Positions 1-8,340 of a stretch of DNA of 64,000 bases are shown here, in pieces; position 1 is the stretch's first letter, and every line of letters starts with the position of its first letter. Under the pieces are notes generated by a model. It was given only the letters and a program-made list of their open reading frames with translations, did not search any database and was not told the DNA's origin. The DNA comes from CAVTWH01 sp963738365 (lineage in GTDB: Bacteria; Actinomycetota; Actinomycetes; Mycobacteriales; Micromonosporaceae). The position numbers were made by a program, and so were the translations under genes. Location of the stretch: the NCBI GenBank assembly GCA_963738365.1, contig CAVTWH010000010.1:186001-250000 (forward strand), given 5' to 3'.

Positions 1-149
1 AACAAGATGCGATGCTCCATCTGGCGGACAGGCGATGGTGACATCCCCGACGACGACCGATCGAGCCGACCCGCCACGCGGGGTCGAGTAGCGCCCGGGC
101 CGCGATCTGAGCGGACGTCGGCCATGATGAGACGTCCAGTCGAAGGCGG

Positions 150-692
150 GTGACGATGAGGCGACCGACACTGTTCCTGACCGTGGGCCTGCCGTGCACG
201 GGCAAGACCACTGCGGCTCGGCGCATCGAAGTCGAGCACAAGGCACTTCGTCTCACGAAGGACGAATGGGTGAAGGCCCTCTATGGGCACGAGAATCCGC
301 CGGCGGCTCAGGACGTGATCGAGGGACGGCTCATCCAGATCGGGCTGCGCGCCCTCGAACTCGGCAACAACGTCGTGATCGACTACGGCCTCTGGGGTCG
401 GGACGAGCGCTCCGCTCTACGGCAGGCAGCGGCAGACCTGGACGCGACGGTGGAGCTGCACTACTTCGAGCTCGCCCCGGCCGAGCAGCGGCGACGACTT
501 GATCAACGTCAAGCCGAAGCGCCGCACACCACGTGGCCCATCTCCGACGAGGAACTCGCCGAGTGGGCTGCCATCATCGACATCCCGACGCGGGGCGAAC
601 TCGACGGCAGTGAACCTGTCGACGACCCACCGGCCGGCTTCGCGACCTGGGCCCAGTGGCGCGGATACCGCTGGCCGCCGTCGGTCTCCTGA
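150..692 (+). CDS. P-loop AAA-type ATP-binding protein (kinase-like)
   Basis: The protein has about 180 residues with a Walker A motif GLPCTGKTT near residues 13-21, followed by a helical lid and a Walker-B-like strand (NNVVIDYGLW). This layout is shared by small P-loop kinases and zeta-toxin/chloramphenicol-phosphotransferase-like proteins that phosphorylate small molecules; the substrate cannot be read from the sequence. GTG at 150 and ATG at 156 are both possible starts, and a GGCGGG stretch just upstream suits the ATG. It converges on the glycosidase-like gene and shows no operon partner inside the window. Confidence 0.75.
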   Translation: MTMRRPTLFLTVGLPCTGKTTAARRIEVEHKALRLTKDEWVKALYGHENPPAAQDVIEGRLIQIGLRALELGNNVVIDYGLWGRDERSALRQAAADLDATVELHYFELAPAEQRRRLDQRQAEAPHTTWPISDEELAEWAAIIDIPTRGELDGSEPVDDPPAGFATWAQWRGYRWPPSVS

Positions 693-780
693 CGCCTGCG
701 CGCACCCGGCTGGACCGTGCGCGGCGGTTGTGTTGATTCGCGGCAGCGTCGGATGTCCGGTGCCACAGGACATCGCCCGG

Positions 781-1719
781 TTACTGGTCGTCGCGGTCTG
801 CGGCGATGAGCTTGCGTACGGCGTCGAAGGCGGGTTTGCGGCTGTAGTCGTCGCGCAGGATTCCGAATCGGCTGGTCCAGCTTCCGGCGGTCAGGCCGTC
901 GCGCAGCCCGAACAGTTCGTAGGCGGTGACTCCGACCTGAGCCTCCACGACCGCGGTAGCCACGGCGGTGAGTACGCCCGCCTGGGTGGCTTCGTCGCGG
1001 TCGTGGTCGGTGGGCCAGCCGGTCTCGGTGATGTGGATCGGGGTGGTGGCCGGGACACCGACGTCGTTGGTGACTTCGCGGAAGCGGGTGACCAGACCGC
1101 GTACCGCCCGGGGAAGGTCCGGGTGCGGGATGGGGCGGAACACGTCGGGGAAGGCGTCCAGGCCGACGTAGTCCAGGCGGCCCAGCAGGTCAGGTCCCAA
1201 CGCGTCGGCCATCCGGCGCCAGAAGGCGGGCTGGGGCAGGCCGGCAGCGTTGATGCCGACCTGGACGCTGGTGCCCAGTCGGTCGCGTTCGTCCAGCGCG
1301 GCGGCGACCCCGGCGGCCACCGCCTCGAAGCAGCCGGGGCTACCGCCGTCCAGCGGCGCGGCTACGTTGAGTTCTTCGCCGACCTGGACCTTGCCGCCGC
1401 CCCAGCCGGCCACGTCTCGGACGGCTCGGCGTACGTACCCGGCGAATCCGACGGGATCGGCTACCTGGCTCTGGTAACAGGCCACGAGGTCGATCAGGCG
1501 GCCTTGTCCGGCGTAGCGCCCGGGTTGGCGTGGGGCCGGGGCGGCGGCCCGGGTTCCGGTGCCGAAGTGGCGATAGCAACGGATGTAGAAGTGGTGCGCG
1601 TCCTGCTGGAGGTCGCGCAGGGCGGTCAGGGTGGCAGCCGGGTCCTCGGGCGGGCAGTCGAGCGGCTGGAAGTCGACCAGGTCTGCTGCGACAACGCCGG
1701 GCCAGATTCCATAGATCAT
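781..1719 (-). CDS. TIM-barrel glycoside-hydrolase-like protein
   Basis: This is a 312-residue soluble protein without a signal peptide. The pattern GEELN near the middle and HITETGWPTDH later matches the acid/base and nucleophile glutamates on strands 4 and 7 of clan-A glycoside hydrolases, and YELFGLRDG fits the last barrel strands. I cannot place it in a numbered GH family. The ATG is preceded by a strong GGAGGAG ribosome site. It is divergent from a PadR regulator, and the shared intergenic region carries three palindromes, so it is probably that regulator's target. Confidence 0.7.
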   Translation of the reverse strand: MIYGIWPGVVAADLVDFQPLDCPPEDPAATLTALRDLQQDAHHFYIRCYRHFGTGTRAAAPAPRQPGRYAGQGRLIDLVACYQSQVADPVGFAGYVRRAVRDVAGWGGGKVQVGEELNVAAPLDGGSPGCFEAVAAGVAAALDERDRLGTSVQVGINAAGLPQPAFWRRMADALGPDLLGRLDYVGLDAFPDVFRPIPHPDLPRAVRGLVTRFREVTNDVGVPATTPIHITETGWPTDHDRDEATQAGVLTAVATAVVEAQVGVTAYELFGLRDGLTAGSWTSRFGILRDDYSRKPAFDAVRKLIAADRDDQ

Positions 1720-1737
1720 CTACAGCTCCTCCGCTAA

Positions 1738-1775
1738 CCGTATACGGCTAACCGTAAACGGCTACCCGAATACGG
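1738..1775. promoter_or_regulatory. Triple palindromic operator in divergent promoter
   Basis: Three 10-bp palindromic or near-palindromic units, CCGTATACGG, CCGTAAACGG and CCGAATACGG, begin at 1738, 1752 and 1766, a constant 14-bp period. They lie between the divergent glycosidase-like gene and the padR-type gene. Placement and symmetry suggest binding sites for the adjacent PadR dimer, with autoregulation. The regulator assignment is inferred. Confidence 0.7.
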
Positions 1776-1800
1776 TCAACAGCTCGGCTAAGCTGGCCCG

Positions 1801-2346
1801 GTGCCCAAGAACGCGCTGGACAACCCCCTGGTACTGCCGATCCTCGGCCTGCTGATCGAGCAACCACGACACGCCTACGCACTCTTCGCAGAACTGCGCC
1901 GCCGCTACGAATACCTCGACGTACGCAACGCGACCGTCTACACGCTGGTGGAAACCCTGACCGGGGCAGGCTGGATCGCAGCCGACGGCACCGGCCGGCA
2001 GCCCAGCCTGCACGCCACCCGCAAGGGCATCGCCGCGCTCTCCCACCGGGTCGCGACGCAGCTGTCCGAAACCGACCTGACCGGTGGACCCGCCTTCATG
2101 ACGGCGCTGGCCTACCTCGGCATCCTGCCGCCTGATCAGGCGGTCACGGTCCTGCGCGAGCGGGTCGCCCGGATCCGAACTCAGCGACAACTGCTCGCCG
2201 ACGCGATCCGCGACGCGGACGTCCCAGAGGTCCACATGATCGAAATCCACTACCTCACGGCACGCCTCAACCACGACGCAAAGTGGCTGGCCCGCACCGC
2301 CAACCGGGTCGAAGCTGGCGAACTCGGCTGGCCCCGGGCCACCTGA
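1801..2346 (+). CDS. PadR-family transcriptional regulator
   Basis: The protein has 181 residues. The N-terminal winged helix-turn-helix begins LVLPILGLLIEQPRHAYAL and contains the RNATVYTLVETLTGAGWI recognition-helix and wing pattern typical of PadR. The C-terminal half is helical, as expected for the dimerisation arm. It starts at GTG 1801 directly after the triple palindrome and is divergent from the glycosidase-like gene. Members usually repress a neighbouring gene and are released by a small-molecule ligand; the ligand here is unknown. Confidence 0.85.
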   Translation: MPKNALDNPLVLPILGLLIEQPRHAYALFAELRRRYEYLDVRNATVYTLVETLTGAGWIAADGTGRQPSLHATRKGIAALSHRVATQLSETDLTGGPAFMTALAYLGILPPDQAVTVLRERVARIRTQRQLLADAIRDADVPEVHMIEIHYLTARLNHDAKWLARTANRVEAGELGWPRAT

Positions 2347-2407
2347 CCCAACCCGCGGGCACGAGCGGCGCCCGCGTGGTCACATTCGGCCAGGGACACC
2401 GCAGCCG

Positions 2408-3295
2408 TCAGGGTCGGATGGCACGCAGGTATGCGGTGGCGAGTGTCCGGCGTGCGGGCGTACCGGCCGCCAGGACGGCGCGCATGTGCTCTTCGAAGCG
2501 GTCACGCTCCTGATCGTCGAGCGTCTGCACCAGCGCTTCCTGAAAGGTCGGGGCCAACGGGTTGGGCGCCGATTTCTTCAACACCTCCCAGTCGGTGATC
2601 GGCAACGCCTCGGGCACGTCGACCGCGGCCCGGTAGTCCAACTCAAGCGCCGTGAAGCCGGCCGCACGCGCCCAACGCAGCAGGTCACGTTCGTCGAAGT
2701 TGAGCATCGGATCCTGCTCGGCCGGGACGCCGAGGTACGAGCGGCGGAGCTTCTTGACCAGGTCCGCGACCGGCCGCGTATCCACTCCGAACAGCCTCTC
2801 GCCAGCCGCGTCGACGGCGAAGCCGTTGATCGGCTCGAAGACGGACAGCCGGCCACCGGGCCTCAGCACGCGGAAGAACTCGGCGAACGTGGCCTGCTTA
2901 CGCTCCACGTAGATGAGCACCGACCGGGTGGTGACCACGTCCACCGACCCGTCCGCGACCTCGCGCAGGTCGTCGGCGGCGGCCTGCACGAACCGGCAGC
3001 GCTCCAGCCGCCCGTCGGCGTCCGCCCGACGCCGGCATTCAGCGAGCAGGTCCGGCGAGATGTCGCTGAAGATGACCTGCCCGCCGGGCCCCACCCGGTC
3101 CAGCGCGGCCAATCCGATCAGCCCGTCGCCGGTACCGACATCCAGCAGCACATCCCCGTCAACCACCGCGGCGCGATCGAGCACACCGTCGCGATAGCCC
3201 GCAAGCACCGGCGCCCCGTGCTGCCGTACCCGGGCGTCACCCGCGTCCCGGTCCCGCAGCAGCCACCGTGCCCAACGATCCTGACTCGCCGTCAC
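2408..3295 (-). CDS. SAM-dependent class I methyltransferase
   Basis: The 295-residue protein carries the class I SAM-binding motif LLDVGTGDGLIG near residues 50-61, the acidic strand-2 end (IFSDIS), a motif around VVTTRSVLIYV and the post-motif FRVLRPGGRLSVFEP. The C-terminal third is helical and probably covers the substrate. The start is GTG at 3295. It stands alone between a PadR gene and a small hypothetical gene, so the methyl acceptor cannot be guessed. Confidence 0.85.
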   Translation of the reverse strand: MTASQDRWARWLLRDRDAGDARVRQHGAPVLAGYRDGVLDRAAVVDGDVLLDVGTGDGLIGLAALDRVGPGGQVIFSDISPDLLAECRRRADADGRLERCRFVQAAADDLREVADGSVDVVTTRSVLIYVERKQATFAEFFRVLRPGGRLSVFEPINGFAVDAAGERLFGVDTRPVADLVKKLRRSYLGVPAEQDPMLNFDERDLLRWARAAGFTALELDYRAAVDVPEALPITDWEVLKKSAPNPLAPTFQEALVQTLDDQERDRFEEHMRAVLAAGTPARRTLATAYLRAIRP

Positions 3296-3440
3296 GGCTC
3301 TACGGTAGCCGCAACGGCCACGTCTGCGCCGTCACGTCTGCCGGCGGACCAGCCTACGGATTGACGGGCGCGGTCGTGGAGCATCGACGCTGGGCGGCGC
3401 GCTCATATCGGCAAGATCAGCCACCCGGCGGATCCAGCGG

Positions 3441-3725
3441 TCAGAACGGGGCCTGATCCTCGCCCATCAGGGCCAGGATCGTGTTCTTCGATCCACCCTT
3501 GAGGCTCTGCACGGTCACCTTGCCGGTCCGGCCGTCCGGCATCTCCAGCGTCAGAGTCTGGCCGACCGGGTTCTTGATGGGCACGGCGTCGGCCGCGGGC
3601 CGGAAATCCCCCGCCCACGGCAGCACCCCGCCCTTACGCCGAGGCTCGGTGAACAGGGCAGCGGTGCCAGAGGTTCGCGTGCCGTCCGCGGACAGCAGCG
3701 TTGCGGGACTTCGGTAGGTAGCCAT
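3441..3725 (-). CDS. Conserved small hypothetical protein
   Basis: This 94-residue protein has no signal peptide or membrane segment. It is predicted to be beta-rich, with the segment QTLTLEMPDGRTGKVTVQSL followed by a GGSKN turn. The ATG has a GGAGG-like site upstream. I do not recognise a family. Codon use matches the surroundings, which is the main reason for calling it real. Confidence 0.55.
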   Translation of the reverse strand: MATYRSPATLLSADGTRTSGTAALFTEPRRKGGVLPWAGDFRPAADAVPIKNPVGQTLTLEMPDGRTGKVTVQSLKGGSKNTILALMGEDQAPF

Positions 3726-4090
3726 GTACCTCCCACTCTATACGACCCCGGGCCCAAGCGTCCTGCGCGCGGAGCCCCGACCAGCGTCACAGCACAGGAC
3801 GGCACGCCTCGATCGGGACGTCACGGTGCTCCGCGAGGACAGCGCTCGCCGGCGGGGCGGTCCGCGGCCCGTGAGCGATCACACCGGCGTCGCCAGCCAG
3901 ACTGACCCGACGCCCGCCTGCCAGCTGGCCGCAGTCCCGCGCATCGGTCGGCAGACGCCCGTGCGGCCAGGTCCGAATGATCATCCGAGGACGGCTGAGT
4001 GGGACGACAGCTGGCGTGCCCGTAGCCGAGTCGGTGCCTGATGGTGATCACGATCCAGCGGGTACGGGTGCTGTTACCGTCAGTCGGGTG
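3726..4090. other. Gene-free stretch
   Basis: These 365 bases separate the divergent small hypothetical gene and the acetyltransferase. The open frames present do not resemble proteins and lack ribosome sites. I see no strong hairpin or repeat; the region presumably holds two promoters. Confidence 0.5.
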
Positions 4091-4627
4091 ATGACCTGGC
4101 GATCCGTCACCCCGGACGACTTCCCGTTGCTGGCGCGCTGGCTGGCGGCACCGCACGTGGCCCGCTGGTGGCACCACGAGACGTCAGCAGCGGCCGTGGA
4201 GCGCGACTTCGGACCGTCCGCGCGGCGCGAGGAACCGAACGAAGACCTCCTGGCCTTCCTCGACGGTGCACCGCTCGGCCTGCTGCAGCGCTCGTTCCTG
4301 CACGACTACCCCGAATACCGCAACGAGCTGACGCCGATCACCGCGGTGCCATCCCGTGCGATGACCATCGACTACCTGATCGGCGACGTGGCGGACATCG
4401 GGCGCGGCATCGGCAGCCGCCTGATCCGCTCGGCACTCGCCCAGCTGTGGGCCGACCACAGGGACGCCGAGTGCGTGATCGTGGCGGTACATGCTGACAA
4501 CATCGGGTCGTGGCGGGCGCTGGAGAAGGCCGGCCTGACGCGCGTCGCCAGCGGCGAGCTCGACCCCGACAACCCGATCGACGACCGCCGCCACCACGTC
4601 TACCGGGTGGACCGGCCCACGGACTGA
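4091..4627 (+). CDS. GNAT acetyltransferase, AAC(6')-like
   Basis: The 178-residue protein matches the GNAT subgroup that includes aminoglycoside 6'-N-acetyltransferases and siderophore acetylases: WLAAPHVARWW near the N-terminus, the DYLIGD strand, then the acetyl-CoA loop GRGIGSRLIR and the VHADNIGSWRALEKAGL segment. It transfers acetyl from acetyl-CoA to an amine. Whether the substrate is an antibiotic is unknown. ATG 4091 is chosen because homology begins there; an upstream in-frame extension is not convincing. It converges on the nadC-like gene. Confidence 0.8.
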   Translation: MTWRSVTPDDFPLLARWLAAPHVARWWHHETSAAAVERDFGPSARREEPNEDLLAFLDGAPLGLLQRSFLHDYPEYRNELTPITAVPSRAMTIDYLIGDVADIGRGIGSRLIRSALAQLWADHRDAECVIVAVHADNIGSWRALEKAGLTRVASGELDPDNPIDDRRHHVYRVDRPTD

Positions 4628-4765
4628 CCGGCAGCGGCTTTCAGCTGATCGTCGAAGCCGCCTTCAGCTCGTGGTCGCGATCGTGGCCACCGCCCAGGCC
4701 GGCGCGGCGCGAACCTACGCCCCTGTTTCGTGAGTTGTGACTGTCGTCAGTTCGTGCTCCTCGAC

Positions 4766-5641
4766 CTATGCACCGGCGATGAGCATGCTGAGGTCCATCG
4801 CCGCGGCGCTGTGCGTCAGCGCGCCGACCGAGATGGCGTCGACGCCGGTCTCGGCGACGGCGCGCAGCTCGCCGAGGGTGATCGTGCCGGATGCTTCGAG
4901 CCGGCTCGTCGAGCCGACCGGATGGGCGTCGCGGAGCTCCACAACGTGGCGCATCTCGGCCAGCGACATGTTGTCCAGCATGATCCACGCGACCGCAAGC
5001 CCCAGCGCCTCCACAGCCTGCGCGACCGACGTAACCTCCACCTCGATGGGTACTTCGCGCCCGGTGGATTCGATGCCGCTGCGCACCGCTGCTACCGCGG
5101 CCGCAACGCCACCGGCGGCCGCGAGATGGTTCTCCTTGAGCAGCACCATTGCGCCGAGGTTCATCCGGTGATTCGTCCCGCCCCCGATCGCGACCGCGTA
5201 CTTGTCCAGCTGGCGCAGGCCGGGCGCGGTCTTGCGGGTGTCCAGGATGCGTACCGGCAGATCGTGGACGCAGGCGACGAACGAGCTGGTCATGGTTGCG
5301 ATGCCGGACATACGCTGCAGGAAGTTGAGCGCCGTACGCTCGCCGGTAATCAGGCTCCGAGCCGGGCCGGACAACTCGGCGACGACATCGCCCTCGCCGA
5401 CCATCGCGCCATCGCTGCGCGTCGGCGTCACTGCCACCTCGGGGTCCACCTGTGCGAATACCTCGGTGAGCACGGGCAGCCCGGCAATCACGCCGCTGTG
5501 TCGCGCCACTATTCGGGCCTGTGTCCCACGGTTGGCCGGGACGCTCCACAACGTGGTCAGGTCATCGGCAGCTGCATCCTCGGCAAGGGCGGACGAGACC
5601 GCCGTGTACGCCGCTTCTGTCGGGAACTTCGTCACGTTCAC
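4766..5641 (-). CDS. nadC: NadC-like quinolinate phosphoribosyltransferase
   Basis: The family condenses PRPP with quinolinate and decarboxylates it to nicotinate mononucleotide. All expected motifs are present: RTALNFLQRMSGIAT, DTRKTAPGLR, GGGTNHRMNLG, KENHL, IEVEV, LDNMS, EASGTI and the C-terminal DAISVGALTHSA. GTG at 5641 or 5635, just after a GATGAGG, gives about 290 residues, the usual length; an upstream ATG at 5674 lacks a ribosome site. It is the last gene of the trpB-like operon, after a gap of about 200 bp. No nadA or nadB is adjacent, so it may be a pathway-dedicated paralogue acting on another pyridine acid. Confidence 0.88.
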   Translation of the reverse strand: MNVTKFPTEAAYTAVSSALAEDAAADDLTTLWSVPANRGTQARIVARHSGVIAGLPVLTEVFAQVDPEVAVTPTRSDGAMVGEGDVVAELSGPARSLITGERTALNFLQRMSGIATMTSSFVACVHDLPVRILDTRKTAPGLRQLDKYAVAIGGGTNHRMNLGAMVLLKENHLAAAGGVAAAVAAVRSGIESTGREVPIEVEVTSVAQAVEALGLAVAWIMLDNMSLAEMRHVVELRDAHPVGSTSRLEASGTITLGELRAVAETGVDAISVGALTHSAAAMDLSMLIAGA

Positions 5642-5843
5642 CTCATCGTCATCAAACCGCAGAGCGGCCACCATGCCGCGACCGATATACAAACCAAGTA
5701 TGTCAGAGCCCACGCGAGCGCGAACCGACCGGCCCCGACAGCAATCGCGGCCAATGCGGACCCGGCGTAAGGACCGTCCGCTATCCCCGGCGCGCAGCGC
5801 CACGATGCCATGCGCGATCGGCAGCAACGCGCGAGACGACCAG

Positions 5844-6605
5844 TCACAAACCGGTGCACGATCGCGACGAGCGGACGGCGGTGTGCTCCAGCATGACCAC
5901 ACCGGGCACTTTCAACCGCGCCGGATCGTTGGAGGCAAGCCGACAGGTGGCCTGGCGGATGCGAGGGCTCAGCTCACCGAACGCCGCGCGAATGCCGCCT
6001 GAGGTATCGAGTAGCAGAGCGTCATTGGCGGCGGCGAGCGCCCGGAAGGCAGCGATCCGTCGCGAGTACACGTCTGCGGAAAGGCTGTCGTCCGCTTCGT
6101 ACGGACGCCGACGCACGCGGCTGATGGCCTCCGCGGCCGCGACATCGGGCACCACGAACAAATCCGGCCACGGGAAGCGGCCGACCAGTGGCTCGACAGC
6201 CGAGCGCGCCTCGGCGTCCACGTCGTGCATCAGCAGCTCGCACAGCGGGGTCAGCAAGTAGCGGTCGACCAGGGCCACGTGACCCGCGGCAAGGTGCGGA
6301 ACGATCGCGCGGCGGATGGAGATCAAGCGGTCACCGAGCACCGCGGCGCACATACCGACCGGATCCACGTCGCCGATACGCGCCGCCGTCAGTGGGTCGC
6401 GGCTGTACCGCACGAACCAGGATGATCGCTTCAACTCACGCGACGGAAGTTTGAAGATGCGTGCCCGTAATCCCCATGACCGCACATAGGCCGCAGTCAG
6501 CCGGATCGTCGTGGTCTTGCCACTGCCGTCGACACCATCGAACGCCACGAGCAGCCCGGGCAGCCCATGCGGCTTGCGCGGCAATGTCCACTCGACAGCT
6601 GTCAC
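5844..6605 (-). CDS. Thymidylate-kinase-like P-loop nucleotide kinase
   Basis: The 253-residue protein has Walker A DGVDGSGKTTT at residues 23-33, the DR motif region (LVDRYLLTPL) and an Arg-rich lid (SRVRRRPYE), as in thymidylate kinases that phosphorylate nucleoside monophosphates. It is more divergent than housekeeping Tmk. The GTG start overlaps the dioxygenase stop codon as GTGA, so it is translationally coupled. In this operon it may phosphorylate a modified nucleotide intermediate or act as a group kinase; that role is inferred. Confidence 0.78.
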   Translation of the reverse strand: MTAVEWTLPRKPHGLPGLLVAFDGVDGSGKTTTIRLTAAYVRSWGLRARIFKLPSRELKRSSWFVRYSRDPLTAARIGDVDPVGMCAAVLGDRLISIRRAIVPHLAAGHVALVDRYLLTPLCELLMHDVDAEARSAVEPLVGRFPWPDLFVVPDVAAAEAISRVRRRPYEADDSLSADVYSRRIAAFRALAAANDALLLDTSGGIRAAFGELSPRIRQATCRLASNDPARLKVPGVVMLEHTAVRSSRSCTGL

Positions 6606-7462
6606 AGGTGGGTGTTCCGGTAGGTGACCGTGTTCCGATAGGTGACCGTGCTCCGATGAACGAGCCGATTCTGGTCCGCCGGCACCGGTTCCCCCCGATG
6701 CAGCAACGACGGATTGTCCCAGACCAGGAGATCGCCCACCTGCCACTGGTGCGAATAGCGCCACCGGTCCTGCAACGTGTGCGCGTACAACTTGGCGAGG
6801 ATCGCTTCGCTTTCGGCCTGCGTCACTCCATCGATGTGGTGCAGGCACAGCTCGTTGAGGTAGAGCGCCCTGGTTCCGGTGACCGGATGACTGCGCACGA
6901 TCGGGTGCCGGACCGGGGGAAAGTCATTGCGCTCACGCTCAGACCCGTCATCGGTCACCCGCCCCGCTGCAACACGTAGCCGGGCGAACTGGCTGCCGAA
7001 GTCATGCACCGCGTCGAGCCGCTCGACCGACGCACGCAACTCGTCCGGCAACGCCCCGAGCGCCGCCCGGGTATTCGTGAACGACGTCCGTCCGCCGCTG
7101 GTCGGCACCGTCAACGCGTGCAGCAGAGTCGCATGAGTCGGCTCAGCCAGGAACGAGGCGTCGGTGTGCCAGTGTTCGGCCGGGCGCCGGTACTCGCGCG
7201 CGTGAGAACCCCTGAACACCTCGACGTACGGCTCGTCCGGGTGTGCGTGGGTAGGGTCCCACGGCAATGCGACCTCGCCGAACAGACTTGAGACCCGTAG
7301 TTGCGCCGGCACATCCAGAATCCCACCGCGAAACAGCAGAAGCTGCCGTTCGTGCAGAGCCGCGACCAGGTCTGCCGCGAGGTCGTCGATCGAATCGGCA
7401 CTCAGGTCCAGGCCAACGACCTCCGCGCCGAAGGAACCCGAAAGCGGTCGCACATCGATCAT
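6602..7462 (-). CDS. TauD/TfdA-family Fe(II)/2-oxoglutarate dioxygenase
   Basis: The 286-residue protein shows the 2-His-1-carboxylate facial triad H99-x-D101 (WHTDASF) and distal H255 (LLHRGEP), with Arg270 placed to bind 2-oxoglutarate. The family hydroxylates, desaturates or halogenates small substrates; because Asp101 is present this is not a halogenase. ATG overlaps the upstream kinase stop as ATGA. The C-terminus contains a short duplication, VTYRNTVTYRNT, caused by a tandem 18-bp repeat at about 6620-6656, which could be recent. It is the likely oxidative tailoring step of the operon. Confidence 0.88.
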   Translation of the reverse strand: MIDVRPLSGSFGAEVVGLDLSADSIDDLAADLVAALHERQLLLFRGGILDVPAQLRVSSLFGEVALPWDPTHAHPDEPYVEVFRGSHAREYRRPAEHWHTDASFLAEPTHATLLHALTVPTSGGRTSFTNTRAALGALPDELRASVERLDAVHDFGSQFARLRVAAGRVTDDGSERERNDFPPVRHPIVRSHPVTGTRALYLNELCLHHIDGVTQAESEAILAKLYAHTLQDRWRYSHQWQVGDLLVWDNPSLLHRGEPVPADQNRLVHRSTVTYRNTVTYRNTHL

Positions 7463-8340
7463 GCCGCGCTCCTTCCATCGATGGGTGCTTCGCCCGAGTT
7501 CAGCCTCGCAGCGTGCTCAGCGCCGCGCGCCGCTGCCTCTGGCGGTCGTGCTCCGGACAGGAATGCGTCCAGCAGACCAGCGTGGTAGGCGTCCCCAAGT
7601 CCAGTCGTGCCACCACCGGCACGTGGAACGGCCGGCGTATGGACCGGCCGGCCGTGCCGCGCGGCGGTCCAGCTGCCGGCTCCACCACAGGTAACCGAAA
7701 CCAAAGCCGGCCCCGGGCACGCAGCGAGCCGCCGGCACGCCTCCTCGGCCGCATCCTCGCCGGTCGCGCCGGTGTGGCTGATCGCCCACTCATCGGACGC
7801 GACCAGCACGGTTGCCTGACCGACAAGTCGGTCGACATCCCGACCCACGTCCCCACGGCCGGCGTTCACCGAGACCGGCACACCGGCCCCACCTGCCATC
7901 TCGCACAACCGCGCTGCGGCAACCGGAAATCTGCCGTTGACGTGCACCGCGCCCGCGTCGGCAAGGTCTGCTTCGACGGCCGAGACATCGCCGACGGCGC
8001 CCTCGATCCCTTCCGGCACGTGCCACAGGAGCGTCCGGCCGGTTGCGGTCTCGATCGCGACGCAGGACGCGCTTCGGCCGGGGGCGACAGCCACCCGGCG
8101 GTGGTCGATTCCGGCCGCTGACAGCTCGGCTCGTAGCATCTCGCCGAGCCAGTCCGTACCCACGGCGCTGACCAGGACCGTTTCGTGGCCGAGCTGAGTC
8201 AGTCCGGCCAGGATGTTCGCGGTTGAACCACCCAGCCGTAGCTCGATGCTGGAGACGGAGGGATCCGACTCGGCGATCGGCAGACTTTCAGCCCGCACAA
8301 TCACGTCGGCCATGACCAGTCCCAGCCCGACCACTGTCAC
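7459..8340 (-). CDS. PfkB-family carbohydrate/nucleoside kinase
   Basis: The 293-residue ribokinase-like protein has an N-terminal GLGLVMADV strand, the GGSTANILAGLTQLG substrate segment and the anion-hole/catalytic motif GTTGLGDAYHAG near residues 240-251, in which the aspartate is the general base. PfkB enzymes phosphorylate ribose, adenosine or related sugars with ATP. The GTG start overlaps the radical SAM gene's TGA. In this operon it could phosphorylate a riboside or supply a 5-phosphorylated ribose donor; the substrate is not readable. Confidence 0.85.
   Translation of the reverse strand: MTVVGLGLVMADVIVRAESLPIAESDPSVSSIELRLGGSTANILAGLTQLGHETVLVSAVGTDWLGEMLRAELSAAGIDHRRVAVAPGRSASCVAIETATGRTLLWHVPEGIEGAVGDVSAVEADLADAGAVHVNGRFPVAAARLCEMAGGAGVPVSVNAGRGDVGRDVDRLVGQATVLVASDEWAISHTGATGEDAAEEACRRLAACPGPALVSVTCGGAGSWTAARHGRPVHTPAVPRAGGGTTGLGDAYHAGLLDAFLSGARPPEAAARGAEHAARLNSGEAPIDGRSAA

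Noticed and set aside
4766..5641. Housekeeping NAD biosynthesis locus
   Set aside because: No nadA, nadB or regulator is present and the gene ends a specialised operon; a pathway-dedicated role is more likely, though not proven.
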